A stretch of DNA of 64,000 nt. Origin: Vibrio tarriae. Lineage in GTDB: Bacteria > Pseudomonadota > Gammaproteobacteria > Enterobacterales > Vibrionaceae. The stretch lies in NCBI RefSeq assembly GCF_002216685.1, contig NZ_CP022352.1:682001-746000 (forward strand), given 5' to 3'. Numbering within the stretch: position 1 is the stretch's first letter; each line of letters opens with the position of its first letter. The notes below the pieces were generated by a model. That model did no database searches, was not told the DNA's origin, and saw only the letters and a list, made by a program, of their open reading frames with translations. A program made the position numbers and the translations under genes. Shown piece after piece: positions 52,562 to 62,457 of the stretch.

Positions 52562-53767
52562 ATGACAACCATTACTGACGGCGTGAAGTTACAGGAAACC
52601 GCGCTGTTCAAAGCGACCCTGCGCAATCGCTCGTTTACCAATATGTTGACCGAAGATGCGCCGCAGAGTGTGACCAGTAATAAAAAAGGCAATGAGCAAA
52701 CCTCACCTCATGCTCCGATTGTCCGCTGCGCCGACTTAAGTAAATCGGCAGGGGATGAGGTAGAAATGCAGATTGTGCATGGTTTGACGAAAAAACCGAC
52801 CATGGGCGATCGCCGAATTGCCGGACGGGGAGAAAGTTTAGAGTTCGCGGACTTCTCACTGAAAATCAACCAAGGCCGCCATCAAGTGGATTCTGGCGGT
52901 AAGATGACGCAGCAAAAGACTCGCCATCCACTGCGTAAACTCACTCGAGCTTTACTGCCGGATTACGTGAATACGTTGCAAGATCAGGTTACGACCGTGC
53001 ACCTTGCCGGAGCGCGGGGGGATTATGCGACCGATGACATCATTGTGCCATTAGAAAGTGATACTGAGTTTGCCGAGATCATGGTCAATGATGTCTTGCC
53101 GCCAACGTATGATCGCCACTTCTTTGGGGGCGATGCGACCTCCTTTGAAGGACTCGATGCGGCGGATATTTTCTCGATTGAAACATTGGATAATATCGGT
53201 CTCTACCTTGAAGAGATGCCTCATCCACTGCAGCCAATCCGTTTTAATGACGACAAGATGGCGGGTGATGAGCCCTTCTATTTACTGAGTGTTACCCCAC
53301 GTCAATGGAGTGACTTCTATACCTCAACCTCAGGTAAAGATTGGCAAAACCTCACTGCGAATGCGATTTCCCGATCGCGTAACTTTAATCATCCGGTGTT
53401 TCGTGGCGACTGTCTGATGCGGGGCAATATCTTGGTGCGCAAATACAAAGGTATGCCGATCCGTTTTAATCCTGGTTCTGTTGTCTCGATTTCCAATAAC
53501 GATAAAGCAGCCAGTGTGCGTCAAGTCAATGCGGCCACCACCATAGATCGCGCCATGTTACTCGGCGGGCAGGCGTTGGCATACGCGTGGGGAAAAACGC
53601 AAGGTGGCCAATCCTTCCGTTATCACGAGGAAGATGTGGATGCGGGTAACCGTACCGAAGTCACGGTGTATTGGATGAATGGCTCCAAGAAAATTCGCTT
53701 TAAAGACAAAACGGGTCGCGTGAACGATCACGGAGTGATTGCGCTCGATACGGCTGTGAACCTGTAG
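52562..53767 (+). CDS. Major capsid protein, N4 gp56-like family
   Basis: A 401-residue capsid subunit that starts MTTITDGVKLQETALFKATL with no long N-terminal arm. The stretch MGDRRIAGRGESLEFADFSLKINQGRHQVDSGGKMTQQ in outline is typical for the N4-gp56 (DUF4043-like) capsid family, found in several podovirus groups. It forms the icosahedral shell. It follows the scaffold gene and precedes a probable decoration protein. Confidence 0.85.
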   Translation: MTTITDGVKLQETALFKATLRNRSFTNMLTEDAPQSVTSNKKGNEQTSPHAPIVRCADLSKSAGDEVEMQIVHGLTKKPTMGDRRIAGRGESLEFADFSLKINQGRHQVDSGGKMTQQKTRHPLRKLTRALLPDYVNTLQDQVTTVHLAGARGDYATDDIIVPLESDTEFAEIMVNDVLPPTYDRHFFGGDATSFEGLDAADIFSIETLDNIGLYLEEMPHPLQPIRFNDDKMAGDEPFYLLSVTPRQWSDFYTSTSGKDWQNLTANAISRSRNFNHPVFRGDCLMRGNILVRKYKGMPIRFNPGSVVSISNNDKAASVRQVNAATTIDRAMLLGGQALAYAWGKTQGGQSFRYHEEDVDAGNRTEVTVYWMNGSKKIRFKDKTGRVNDHGVIALDTAVNL

Positions 53768-53781
53768 TGGAGTAAACGTGA

Positions 53782-54162
53782 ATGACTCATCGACAAAGTG
53801 AAACCTTTAACAACCGCGTCTACGTTGGGGCGCATGGCAATTTATCGCTTGAAGAAGGAAAACTCAGCGCCAAAAACACGCCTATCGACACGGTATTCGC
53901 TGTCTTGGAGCTGCCGATTGGTTTAAAGCTGACGGGGGTACGTCTAGTGACCAATGGGCTTGGAGCCTCGGTCAGCGTCGATATCAAAGTCAACGATATC
54001 GCCCTAGCGCTTGGGGAAGCGGTCGCCAATAAAGTCGCCAAGCAGATCCCGATCAAACCCGTGTACCTCAAAGAAAAGGGCACCCTGAACGTCACCATTA
54101 AAGGTGGTGTCGCCACAGGCGAGCTTCTCATCTTGCCGGAGTACGTCAACGTTGGGTATTAA
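53782..54162 (+). CDS. Small capsid-associated protein, 126 residues
   Basis: A beta-rich, slightly basic protein (YVGAHGNLSLEEGKLSAKNTP..., IKGGVATGELLILPEYVNVGY). It lies 14 bp after the capsid gene, the usual place for a decoration or head-completion protein. No family recognised with certainty. Confidence 0.7.
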   Translation: MTHRQSETFNNRVYVGAHGNLSLEEGKLSAKNTPIDTVFAVLELPIGLKLTGVRLVTNGLGASVSVDIKVNDIALALGEAVANKVAKQIPIKPVYLKEKGTLNVTIKGGVATGELLILPEYVNVGY

Positions 54163-54181
54163 GCCCAGCCACAGTAGAGAG

Positions 54182-54208
54182 GGAGGCTAAGAGCCTCCTT
54201 TGATTTTT
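54182..54208 (+). terminator. Hairpin terminator after the capsid pair
   Basis: GGAGGCT and AGCCTCC pair around a 3-nt loop, followed by TTTGATTTTTG. Confidence 0.7.
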
Positions 54209-54219
54209 GGGAGAGAGTG

Positions 54220-54684
54220 ATGACGCATAAAATTGCTGTGGTCTATATCGGGCCTAAGCCAAAGAAAAAAGACACGGTCGCTGGCTCTAGGCTGGTGTTT
54301 CCGCGCCATAAGCCGGTGTTGGTTGAACAAGATTTGGCTTATCAGCTACTGGATTTTCCGAGCGTATGGATAACGGAAGAGGAGTTAGAGGATCATCTGA
54401 AGCTTCTTGATGAAAAGGCCCAAGCGATGGCTCATCAACGGGCAGTGCAAGAAGCAATGCAGGAGGCAGAAGAAAAAGCGGCTTCCATGGTTGTGATGCT
54501 AAATGGTGAGGAGTTGGATCTCGATAAGCTCAACTCAGCCAAGTTAAAGACGCTGATCGCTGCTAATGAGCTAGATATTGCCCCCAAAGGCGCGCAGGAA
54601 GAGGTGACAGAGTATCGAGTACGAGTGCGCGATTATCTGCGTCGCATGAGTGAAGAGAGTGAACCGGCAAACCTCGCGGAGTGA
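54220..54684 (+). CDS. Phage virion-type protein, 154 residues
   Basis: MTHKIAVVYIGPKPKKKDTVAGSRLVFPRHKPVLVEQDLAYQLLDFPSVW in outline, then a Met/Glu-rich helix and a small C-terminal helical domain (LDLDKLNSAKLKTLIAANELDI). This pattern (a barrel with a late LEM/SAP-like helix pair) is seen in head-protein genes next to capsids. The ATG at 54220 follows GGGAGAGAG; a GTG at 54217 is the alternative. Confidence 0.65.
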   Translation: MTHKIAVVYIGPKPKKKDTVAGSRLVFPRHKPVLVEQDLAYQLLDFPSVWITEEELEDHLKLLDEKAQAMAHQRAVQEAMQEAEEKAASMVVMLNGEELDLDKLNSAKLKTLIAANELDIAPKGAQEEVTEYRVRVRDYLRRMSEESEPANLAE

Positions 54685-54686
54685 TT

Positions 54687-55286
54687 ATGGAAACCGTCGC
54701 TATCGAACAGTTTGTGCCTACCCTTCGGCAATTGGTCAATGTCTCACTTGCGCCATTACTGCACAGTGCTTTGCTGCAAGCTGGGCAAGAGTTTTGCCGA
54801 GAAAGTGGTCTTGTGCGTTACACGAGAACAATCGACAGGGTTAGTGCGCACCAAGTAGTCGCGATTGTGGGTAGCTCTGAGTTGAATTCACCGAGTGTTG
54901 GTCGGTACACCACTGCTGAGTTGATGGCGGTGGTGGATGATAACGGCTCGGCATTAATCAAAGGTATTGATTATCTGCAAACCAGTCGTGATGAGCTGCG
55001 CTTTCTAAGGGAGGGGGAAGATTTTTTCATCCACTGTGCGATAGAGCCACAACGTGACTCACAGACCTTACCCAAAGTGCTTTGGGATGAGTATGGCCAA
55101 GCGATCTGTTATGGCGCAGCCCATTGTCTGATGTTGCAACCCGATAGTGATTGGCACAATCCATCGCTGGGTCGTGAGTATCGAACGTGGTTTGTTGAGG
55201 CGATCCGCTGCGCTAAGCGTTTTGGCTTAGAAACGGGTCAACAACAGGTCTTTACCAATCCGGTACGTCAACGGGAGTTCTTCTGA
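54687..55286 (+). CDS. Head-tail connector-like protein, 199 residues
   Basis: A mostly helical protein with an RYTRTI...VVAIV strand region. Its start is close to the preceding stop, and it overlaps the next gene by one base. Its place between capsid and tail genes fits an adaptor or head-completion role. The family is not certain. Confidence 0.65.
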   Translation: METVAIEQFVPTLRQLVNVSLAPLLHSALLQAGQEFCRESGLVRYTRTIDRVSAHQVVAIVGSSELNSPSVGRYTTAELMAVVDDNGSALIKGIDYLQTSRDELRFLREGEDFFIHCAIEPQRDSQTLPKVLWDEYGQAICYGAAHCLMLQPDSDWHNPSLGREYRTWFVEAIRCAKRFGLETGQQQVFTNPVRQREFF

Positions 55287-55915
55287 TGAGCGTCACCATT
55301 AAAGGGCTTATTGATCGCGTTGCGCGCGATCTCATCGATGTTCGACATGTGCGCTGGTCGCGCCCTGAGTTGATGGACTTTGTGAATGATGCCATTTCAG
55401 CCATGGTGATTCGCCGGCCTGATTTATCTCGAACAACGGCGATGATCGAATCAAGTTCTTATCAAGTCAGTCTACCGGCGGATGCCTATCAAATTTTGGC
55501 GGTCAACCACATCAATCAACAGGCGGCGCAGTTTGTGAATATTCATAAACTCAATCAACTCTATCCAGAGTGGCGTAAAACCGCAGGGGTACCTGTTTGT
55601 TGGACGCGTAATGAGCTCGATGAAACCACCCTGTTTTTATACCCGTCGCCTCAAGCACCAGTCAATGTGGAGCTGGTTTACTCACGGACGTTACAAGTGG
55701 CGAGCGAAAGCGATGCCTTTCCACTGCCTGAGATCTATTTAGGGGTAGTGTCGGATTTTGTGATGTACCGAGCCTATAACAAAGATTCGCAAAATCCTGC
55801 AGAAGGCCAAAAAGCTCAGTTGCATTTACAAGCCTTTGCTACCGCGTTGGGCGATAAGACAGCCACCGATAATGCTAAGGCGCAGATGATCCAGAGCAGT
55901 GAAGGGGCACGTTAA
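55286..55915 (+). CDS. Phage adaptor-type protein (DUF6682-like)
   Basis: A 209-residue protein. The start IKGLIDRVARDLIDVRHVRWSRPELMDFVNDAISAMV matches a family found right after capsid genes in podovirus genomes (head-to-tail adaptor). A beta-part follows (YQVSLPADAYQILAVNHI). It overlaps both neighbours by one base, so the block is translated as one. Confidence 0.72.
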   Translation: MSVTIKGLIDRVARDLIDVRHVRWSRPELMDFVNDAISAMVIRRPDLSRTTAMIESSSYQVSLPADAYQILAVNHINQQAAQFVNIHKLNQLYPEWRKTAGVPVCWTRNELDETTLFLYPSPQAPVNVELVYSRTLQVASESDAFPLPEIYLGVVSDFVMYRAYNKDSQNPAEGQKAQLHLQAFATALGDKTATDNAKAQMIQSSEGAR

Positions 55916-58434
55916 TGAGTTCGCCGTCGATGGAAGCACTGGTGAAAACGATTGATGCGCTCGAGAAATCCACCGCAGAGCTGGTGGATCTATACACTCA
56001 AGCGCTGTTTGGTGTGGATTCGAGTGCCCATGTGCTCAGTAGTAACGTCAACGCGAAAGCGCTGCAAGTGGCTGAGAATGCTATCAATACGACGGCGAAA
56101 GCAAGAGAAGCGGCGCTATCGGCGCACATTGCCACCGAACAAGCCTCTCGCTCTGCGCTGCATGCCGACCGCTCTGAAGCGGCGACGCAGATTGCGGTGA
56201 TTCATGTTTCGCATTTAAAAGCGCTGCCGACCTATGAGCTGACTGACGGGAAACAGTTTTCTGTCGCGGGGTTTTACGCGGGGAGTTATGCAGGCGGCGG
56301 CTTATTTGTGTTCGATAGTGAGCGAGATTTCTCGGAGCATAATGGCGCAGAGGTCATAGCACTCGATGCACTAAAAGCTTGGGATGGCGAAGAGCAGACG
56401 GTAAACACATTTTTAAGTTGGTCGGGTGTGGGTCAAGGTTGCTTTGTGCAAATCGGTACGCAAACGCTGTATGCCAGCCAGTTTGTGACAGATCCCAATG
56501 ATCCCGTCTCTGTCTATCGAGGACTCGATAGGCTCAATAAGCAGGTGACCCACGGCTCAATCATTTATCTGGATAGGCCGATGGTTGCGCCGAGTTCTGC
56601 ACTCATCATCGACAAAAATCAGGTCAAAGTGATTGGTGGAGCCCTGACTCGAACGCTTGGTGCGACCGAATACCCATTTTGGGTTGGTCGTGCGGATACC
56701 CAAGTCGACGGAGTCACTTTTATTGGTCTTTCCTTGACAGGTGAGCGAGAGGACAGCAATCCGCAGTGGGGTAAGCAAGGGGTATATATTCGTCGGGCCA
56801 CCAATACGGCGTTTATCGGCTGTCAGTTTAAAAAAGTGGGGGATGCTGCAATTCGACTGGCCGCGTCTCTCTCTAGCCATACAGTGGAGGGCGCTTTAGA
56901 GTCGCAAACCGATGGGGTTCAGTTGATTGGTTGCGTCTTTGAAGATTGTACGCAGGTAACCACCAATAACACGGGGGCGCAGAGTGTGATTTTCAGTGGC
57001 TGTGTGCTGCGGCGCATCGGCTCGGTGAAGTTCACACAAAGAAATTTAGTCAAAGGCAAACCCAGTCTGCTCATCGGCTGCTTATTTGATGATGTGTCAA
57101 AAATTGTTGAGGTACAGGGTGGGGGCAATGTAGAGATAGTCAACTGCTCTGGGACAGCAGAAATGCTGATTGCCGCTTACCCAAACGCTTCCACCTTTGT
57201 GACGGGACAACCTATTCCTTACGGCAATATCCAAATTCGCGGGGGCAGCTTTGTATTGAGCTGCCCCTCTGGGAACGCCTGTTATCTGGAAACCCTCGAC
57301 TCTCCCAGTGGGGAAAGAGTGGTTAACTACGGCTCAGTAGCCATTTTAGGTGCGAAGCTCACGTCGTTAAATCCTCAAGCTCGATTGCTGCGTGCACACG
57401 CCAATCCTTCGGTCACGGCCTCAATGCATCCCAATATTCGCGTGGATGGATGCCAACTGAATAACTTTCTTGGTGATGGATTGGTCAGTGTGAGTCACAG
57501 CGTGGTGGATGAGTGGTCGCTAGAGATAGCGAATAACCAGTGGGATGAGGTGAATCGCGTGTTGGTGGCCGAATTGAGAAGCGGTGGAGCTTGGTCCATC
57601 GATCTCTCCAATAACCGCGGCAAAGTTCGTCTAGGGTCCCACAGTATCGCTCGTGCTGCTTTGGGGCGATTACTCAAAGTTCATCGTAATCGCTTGGAAT
57701 GCAGCTCGAATGAGGGCAACAGTTTTGCCTTCTTTGATATGGCGTTCTTCGCGTTTGCCTTGGAATTGACCGAAAACGAGCTAGATGTTTCCCAGTATTG
57801 GCGACCTGTTTGCGCCTCATTTGCTCAGCCCAGCACTTCGGGATGCACCCTGAAAATGGGGGGGAATAAGCTTTATCTGCCTGCCTTGGGGGCAGAAGGT
57901 ACTCTGCCAAGACCTGTGTATGTCAGTGCTGGTGCGGGGATAGGTTGGCAGGGCGTTTTACAATGTTACCCAAGTTATGTGTTTGGAGAGGGGCGCAAAC
58001 TCAGGGCGGAAACGGCCAGTGGCCTCAGTTTTTCGGTGATTGAATTTGAGTACCTCTGGGTGGGTAAAGAGTCGAGCCGCCGATTACTGAAAAGAGTCTT
58101 TGCAGAAAACATCGCAGGCGTCAGTGGTGCTTGGCGAGTTGTTGAGGTGTACAGCGATGGCGTGGTGAGAAGCCATGGCCGGCACCAAAACCAAACCTCC
58201 AATGATTTTAACCTTTACTTTCCCTTTTCTGGGTCGACTTTACTTGCTGAGCCATTCGCGCCGCAGATCATCCCTGAAGAGCCTTGCTTACCTTATTTTG
58301 TGCAGCAGATCAGTAATGGGTTGGTCGTCAGATTTATGAATTTAGCGGGTCAAGGCGTTTCGCCATGGTTTCGTTATTCGGTGGAATACAAGGTGAGTCT
58401 GAATGAGCTGGCGAACTGGACCGGCGGCAGTTAA
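55915..58434 (+). CDS. Large tail fibre or tailspike with beta-helix
   Basis: An 839-residue protein. The N-terminal 100 residues are helical and Ala-rich (virion attachment and neck). Then comes a short domain, and from about residue 190 to 480 repeated short strands with N/G turns (VDGVTFIGLSLTG, TAFIGCQFKKVGDAAIRL, GVQLIGCVFEDC, SVIFSGCVLRRIG), the pattern of a right-handed parallel beta-helix (pectate-lyase-like). Such proteins bind or cut surface polysaccharide. The rest is beta-rich. It probably recognises the cell surface. Confidence 0.78.
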   Translation: MSSPSMEALVKTIDALEKSTAELVDLYTQALFGVDSSAHVLSSNVNAKALQVAENAINTTAKAREAALSAHIATEQASRSALHADRSEAATQIAVIHVSHLKALPTYELTDGKQFSVAGFYAGSYAGGGLFVFDSERDFSEHNGAEVIALDALKAWDGEEQTVNTFLSWSGVGQGCFVQIGTQTLYASQFVTDPNDPVSVYRGLDRLNKQVTHGSIIYLDRPMVAPSSALIIDKNQVKVIGGALTRTLGATEYPFWVGRADTQVDGVTFIGLSLTGEREDSNPQWGKQGVYIRRATNTAFIGCQFKKVGDAAIRLAASLSSHTVEGALESQTDGVQLIGCVFEDCTQVTTNNTGAQSVIFSGCVLRRIGSVKFTQRNLVKGKPSLLIGCLFDDVSKIVEVQGGGNVEIVNCSGTAEMLIAAYPNASTFVTGQPIPYGNIQIRGGSFVLSCPSGNACYLETLDSPSGERVVNYGSVAILGAKLTSLNPQARLLRAHANPSVTASMHPNIRVDGCQLNNFLGDGLVSVSHSVVDEWSLEIANNQWDEVNRVLVAELRSGGAWSIDLSNNRGKVRLGSHSIARAALGRLLKVHRNRLECSSNEGNSFAFFDMAFFAFALELTENELDVSQYWRPVCASFAQPSTSGCTLKMGGNKLYLPALGAEGTLPRPVYVSAGAGIGWQGVLQCYPSYVFGEGRKLRAETASGLSFSVIEFEYLWVGKESSRRLLKRVFAENIAGVSGAWRVVEVYSDGVVRSHGRHQNQTSNDFNLYFPFSGSTLLAEPFAPQIIPEEPCLPYFVQQISNGLVVRFMNLAGQGVSPWFRYSVEYKVSLNELANWTGGS

Positions 58435-58506
58435 TGCAGAAAGAGAGATTGAGTCATTTTCCGATGCGGTTTGTGGCCGTAGGGTTTGTTTTTTTAAGGG
58501 GAGCGT

Positions 58507-60114
58507 ATGCGTATTGAGATCTCGACAATGAAAGGTGAAATACCTCGCCTTGAGTCTCATCTATTGCCAAACGAAGCGGCTTCTCTGGCGTTTGACTGCA
58601 CTTATGAGCGTGGCGTGGTTGCGCCGATGCGCTCAGATCAAGAGCATGGCACCTTGGCGACTCTGTCACCGGTCACGCTGTTTTATTATGCACACTCACA
58701 TTGGTTTACCTTCACTCAACGCGTGAGTGTGATTGCTAATCCGATGGCGCAAGATGCTTATCAACGAGCCTATTGGACAGGGCAAGGTAAACCCAAGGTG
58801 ACCGCACAAGATATTGCGGTTACACAAGGTCAAATGCCAGCCGCGTGGTATGACTTAGGTGTGCCAAGACCTATGGGTAAGCCCGTTGTGATTAAGGTCG
58901 ATGCGACGACCGGCGACAATCCCCCTGAGGGCGAGTTACCCGCCTACGATGATGAAGACAGGCTCTACATTCAAACCTACGTGACACGCTTTGGGGAAGA
59001 AGGGGCACCGGGTTTGCCGAGTGTCCCTGTATTGATTGAGAAACCTGGCTCGACGGTGACGGTGCAACTCGCGCCAATGTCTGTCAACACACACAATATC
59101 ACTCACACTCGCTTGTATCGTTCGGTATCTGCAAGCGGAGTTGGGGATTATTTACTGGTCGCTGAGCTTCCCATCAGCCAAACCGAGTACCTAGATTCGG
59201 CACGCAATGTCAATGGACCACCGATTGAAACATGGGACTACGATATGCCCGATGCCAATATGCAGGGACTGTGCACAATGGCGAATGGCATTTGCGCCGG
59301 CTTTGCGGGTAACGAGGTGATGTTCTCTGAAGCCTATTTGCCCTATGCGTGGAGTAAGAGTCATCGTGGTGTTACGGATGACGATATTGTAGCCATCGCT
59401 CCGATTGAAACGTCACTGGTTGTAGTCACTAAAGGCAAACCATACCTCTTTTCTGGTGTCACACCGAGTATGGTTACCAGCATGCGCCTTAATGTTGAGC
59501 AAGCCTGTGTGAGTGCCCCCTCCTTGGTCGTTATAAACGGGATGGCGATGTATGCCTCGCCGGATGGTCTAGTCGCGATTTCGGGAACGAGCGCCATCGT
59601 CATCACCGAAGGCATTATGGATAGAGAGAGTTGGCAGAATTTCATGCCAACGACGATCAAAGCGTGGGTTGCCGAAGGCCAATATATCGCTCAATACCAA
59701 GGCGGAGCGTTTATTTTTGATCCGAGTACGCACAGCCTGACACGTTTATCGAATACTTGGGATAGTGCATTTCACTACTTGAATGACGATACGTTGTTCA
59801 TTGCCAAGGGCAATACGCTTAACGCTTGGCAACGAGGTCATCAACCGGTCGCCATGACATGGCAAACCAAAGCTTTTCTTATTCCTCAGCACGCCTTTTT
59901 GACTTGCGCTCGCCTTGAAGCGAAAGCGCCTGAACGTTTAAGGGTAACGGTTATCGTCGATGGTGAGGCGATTTTCAAGCTGGAACAGGGCGAGCTCACT
60001 CACGCGCCATTTCGGTTGCCCGCAGTACGCGGCAGCCGATGGCAAATCAAGGTAGAAGGGACCAGTCAGGTCGAGCGGATTGTCATGGCAGATAGCCTCT
60101 CGGAGTTGTACTGA
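58507..60114 (+). CDS. Tail-nozzle or gp10-like podovirus structural protein
   Basis: A 535-residue beta-rich protein (RIEISTMKGEIPRLESHLLPNEAASLAFDC...) with no membrane segment. Size and position between fibre genes recall the tail accessory/nozzle proteins of podoviruses, such as P22 gp10. No firm family match. It ends with an overlap to the next gene (TGATGG). Confidence 0.62.
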   Translation: MRIEISTMKGEIPRLESHLLPNEAASLAFDCTYERGVVAPMRSDQEHGTLATLSPVTLFYYAHSHWFTFTQRVSVIANPMAQDAYQRAYWTGQGKPKVTAQDIAVTQGQMPAAWYDLGVPRPMGKPVVIKVDATTGDNPPEGELPAYDDEDRLYIQTYVTRFGEEGAPGLPSVPVLIEKPGSTVTVQLAPMSVNTHNITHTRLYRSVSASGVGDYLLVAELPISQTEYLDSARNVNGPPIETWDYDMPDANMQGLCTMANGICAGFAGNEVMFSEAYLPYAWSKSHRGVTDDDIVAIAPIETSLVVVTKGKPYLFSGVTPSMVTSMRLNVEQACVSAPSLVVINGMAMYASPDGLVAISGTSAIVITEGIMDRESWQNFMPTTIKAWVAEGQYIAQYQGGAFIFDPSTHSLTRLSNTWDSAFHYLNDDTLFIAKGNTLNAWQRGHQPVAMTWQTKAFLIPQHAFLTCARLEAKAPERLRVTVIVDGEAIFKLEQGELTHAPFRLPAVRGSRWQIKVEGTSQVERIVMADSLSELY

Positions 60115-62090
60115 TGGCAAAGCGATCGCCTTTTCGGGCAGGACGTTCACTGGAGGCGTTGTACGAAAACGTCGAAATTTTAACAGGGCAACGTGGCGAT
60201 GGTCGTTACCGAGCGGTGACCGAAAAAGAGGTGGTTACGCTCAATGCGAAAAACGCGCAATCGAATGTGAATCAAAGCAGCGAATCTTCATCGAGTTTGG
60301 TTCAAGTCCCGCATGCACCCCACCACGTGCAAGCCTTTGGTGGGTTTACTGCCATCTTAGTGCAATGGGATACGCCACAATTTAGAGGATTTGCATACGC
60401 TGAAGTATGGCGGGCAAATCACAATGACTTTTCTCAAGCGGTAGTCGTGGCTACAACGCCGGCTAATGTGTTTTCTGATGTGGTCAATGCAGGGAGCCGA
60501 TTCTATTACTGGGTTCGCTTCATCAATACGAAGAATTTTGCGGGACCTTACCATGGCGTAAACGGGATAGTGGGTGAAACCTCGCAAGACATTGGTCAAG
60601 TGATTGATGAGCTGGCCGAGCAGCTAAAACAATCCGAGCTTATTCAACTCTTGCAACAAGAGATAAGCGCTAAAGCGCCCCAGACTTTGCTGGAACAACT
60701 GGATAGTGAGCTGGCGGCTTCTGGAGAGCTGATCTCGCAAATCCAGCGCCAATTGAAAAGTGCGACAGAAACCTTCGTGGCTCAAGTGACTCAGCTTCAT
60801 GCATCTTCACTGGCAAGAGATGAGGCGCAAGCCGCGTTGAATGAAGCGAAACTTCTTGATGTCTCGACGGTGTTTGCAAATGCAGATCAAGCATTAGCCG
60901 AGCGAGTGAATACCGTTGAAGCCGTCGCAGGTAACGCCAAGGCCGCCGCGCAAACCAATGCCCAAGCGATAGCGACCATCAATCAAGATGGGAGCGTGGC
61001 ATTTAAGGCAATGTGGGGGGCGAAAGCGCAAGCGGGCGAGATTGGCGCTGGGATTGGTTTGATTGCTAAGAGCGATGGCACCAGCCAAGTGGCAGTCAGT
61101 GCCAGTCAATTCTTTGTCTACGATCCCAATAAGCCCGGAACCTTAGTGCCGACGTTCGCGATTGATAATGGCGCAGTCGTGATCCCCAAAGCGATCATTG
61201 AAAAAGCGACTATTCAGATCCTGCAAGCACAAACCATTGTGGCCGATGAAGTGAAGGTGGGAATCGAAATCGCTTCGCCTGTTATTCATACCGGTCAATT
61301 GCGAGGCGGTGACGCAGGATTCGGTGCGGGTGGTCCTTATAGCGGCTATCACACCTTTATTCACTCAAACGGCCTCTTACAAACCAACAATTTACAGGCC
61401 AATAATGGTTATTTTCGTGGCAACATCGAAGGGACCACCATTAATGGTGGTGTGATCAAAGGGGCGACAATTATCGCCAGCACCTTCTATCAATCGGTAG
61501 TGCTCTATACCACATTTGGGGATAACGCGACGACCAGCCTCTCTTACCCTTCTGCGTTAGGGGGCGGGTTAGTGGTCACTTCTGAATCGGTTCGAGTGAC
61601 CTTGCCGGAAACAAGCTACTACAGTGATGGCGCTACCGCTCCGGTGGATTTTTTCCCAGCAGGGGATGTGTCCATTAATACTATGAACCGAGCACGTTAC
61701 CGCACTATTCCAGATGGAGTATTTAACTTTACGGTGAGGCGGCCAAGAGTGGGGGGCTCTGGTTTTTTACAAATCTTTGTACAGGCCATCAATCTCAGTG
61801 GTGGAGTCGTTGCCGAGGCAAGGATTGTCGGAACCGATACCGCCAATGCGGTAGGCACGACCGTAAATGTGGCAGGGGTGAGTTTTGCGCTGACTTATTA
61901 CCGAGGAGGGAGCAGCGGTTATGCTGTCGAAGAGGCGCACATTGCGAGTCGTCGTTCGCTGTTGGGTTCGGGCTGGACTTACTCTGCTTCCCAATCTTTA
62001 CGCTTTCGGCTGCGTTTAACATCGCTGCACGATGGTGCGGTGATCGTCAACATGTCGGCCTCTATCAATAACAGTATTGACCCAAGGTGA
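60114..62090 (+). CDS. Host-specificity fibre protein, lambda J-like C-terminus
   Basis: A 658-residue protein. Residues about 65-140 look like a fibronectin-type beta domain (HHVQAFGGFTAILVQWDTPQFRGFAYAEVWRA in outline). A long coiled coil follows (about 165-290). Then comes a DUF1983-like block (VAVSASQFFVYDPNKPGTLVPTFAIDNG) known from lambda J-type tail fibres, and a variable C-terminal tip that is likely to bind the receptor. It is unusual in a podovirus-like genome because J is a siphovirus tail-tip protein. Confidence 0.72.
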   Translation: MAKRSPFRAGRSLEALYENVEILTGQRGDGRYRAVTEKEVVTLNAKNAQSNVNQSSESSSSLVQVPHAPHHVQAFGGFTAILVQWDTPQFRGFAYAEVWRANHNDFSQAVVVATTPANVFSDVVNAGSRFYYWVRFINTKNFAGPYHGVNGIVGETSQDIGQVIDELAEQLKQSELIQLLQQEISAKAPQTLLEQLDSELAASGELISQIQRQLKSATETFVAQVTQLHASSLARDEAQAALNEAKLLDVSTVFANADQALAERVNTVEAVAGNAKAAAQTNAQAIATINQDGSVAFKAMWGAKAQAGEIGAGIGLIAKSDGTSQVAVSASQFFVYDPNKPGTLVPTFAIDNGAVVIPKAIIEKATIQILQAQTIVADEVKVGIEIASPVIHTGQLRGGDAGFGAGGPYSGYHTFIHSNGLLQTNNLQANNGYFRGNIEGTTINGGVIKGATIIASTFYQSVVLYTTFGDNATTSLSYPSALGGGLVVTSESVRVTLPETSYYSDGATAPVDFFPAGDVSINTMNRARYRTIPDGVFNFTVRRPRVGGSGFLQIFVQAINLSGGVVAEARIVGTDTANAVGTTVNVAGVSFALTYYRGGSSGYAVEEAHIASRRSLLGSGWTYSASQSLRFRLRLTSLHDGAVIVNMSASINNSIDPR

Positions 62091-62094
62091 TGGC

Positions 62095-62457
62095 ATGATG
62101 GTGACAACTGAAAAAGAGCCATATCGCTTTTACTTCCAAGGCGAAGTGACCGACTGGCACACGTTCAAGGCGGCTTATGATGCCGGAAACATCTCCGATG
62201 AACTTTATTATGAGCGATTGGCACTACGGCAAACGTGGCTTGACGGTCATGAGGTCAATGAAAGGGCTTGGGCGCGCGCTGAACTTGCGGCTACCGATTT
62301 TATGGAGTTGCCAACGGCGACCTATCAAGGAGAGCGGTTAGTGACATCGCCAAAGCTTGCTGAAATGTTGGCCTATCGCGAAGCCGTGCGACGTTACGAT
62401 TTACGTGAAGAGTCTCGCCCATTGAGACCAACATGGTTTGTCGATGAGTCTTTATAA
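62095..62457 (+). CDS. Small phage protein, 120 residues, unknown
   Basis: EPYRFYFQGEVTDWHTFKAAYDAGNISDELYYERLALR in outline: a compact helical protein with a DUF-type tail-assembly look. It overlaps the following gene by 14 bp. Possibly a tail-fibre assembly helper; no firm family. Confidence 0.62.
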   Translation: MMVTTEKEPYRFYFQGEVTDWHTFKAAYDAGNISDELYYERLALRQTWLDGHEVNERAWARAELAATDFMELPTATYQGERLVTSPKLAEMLAYREAVRRYDLREESRPLRPTWFVDESL

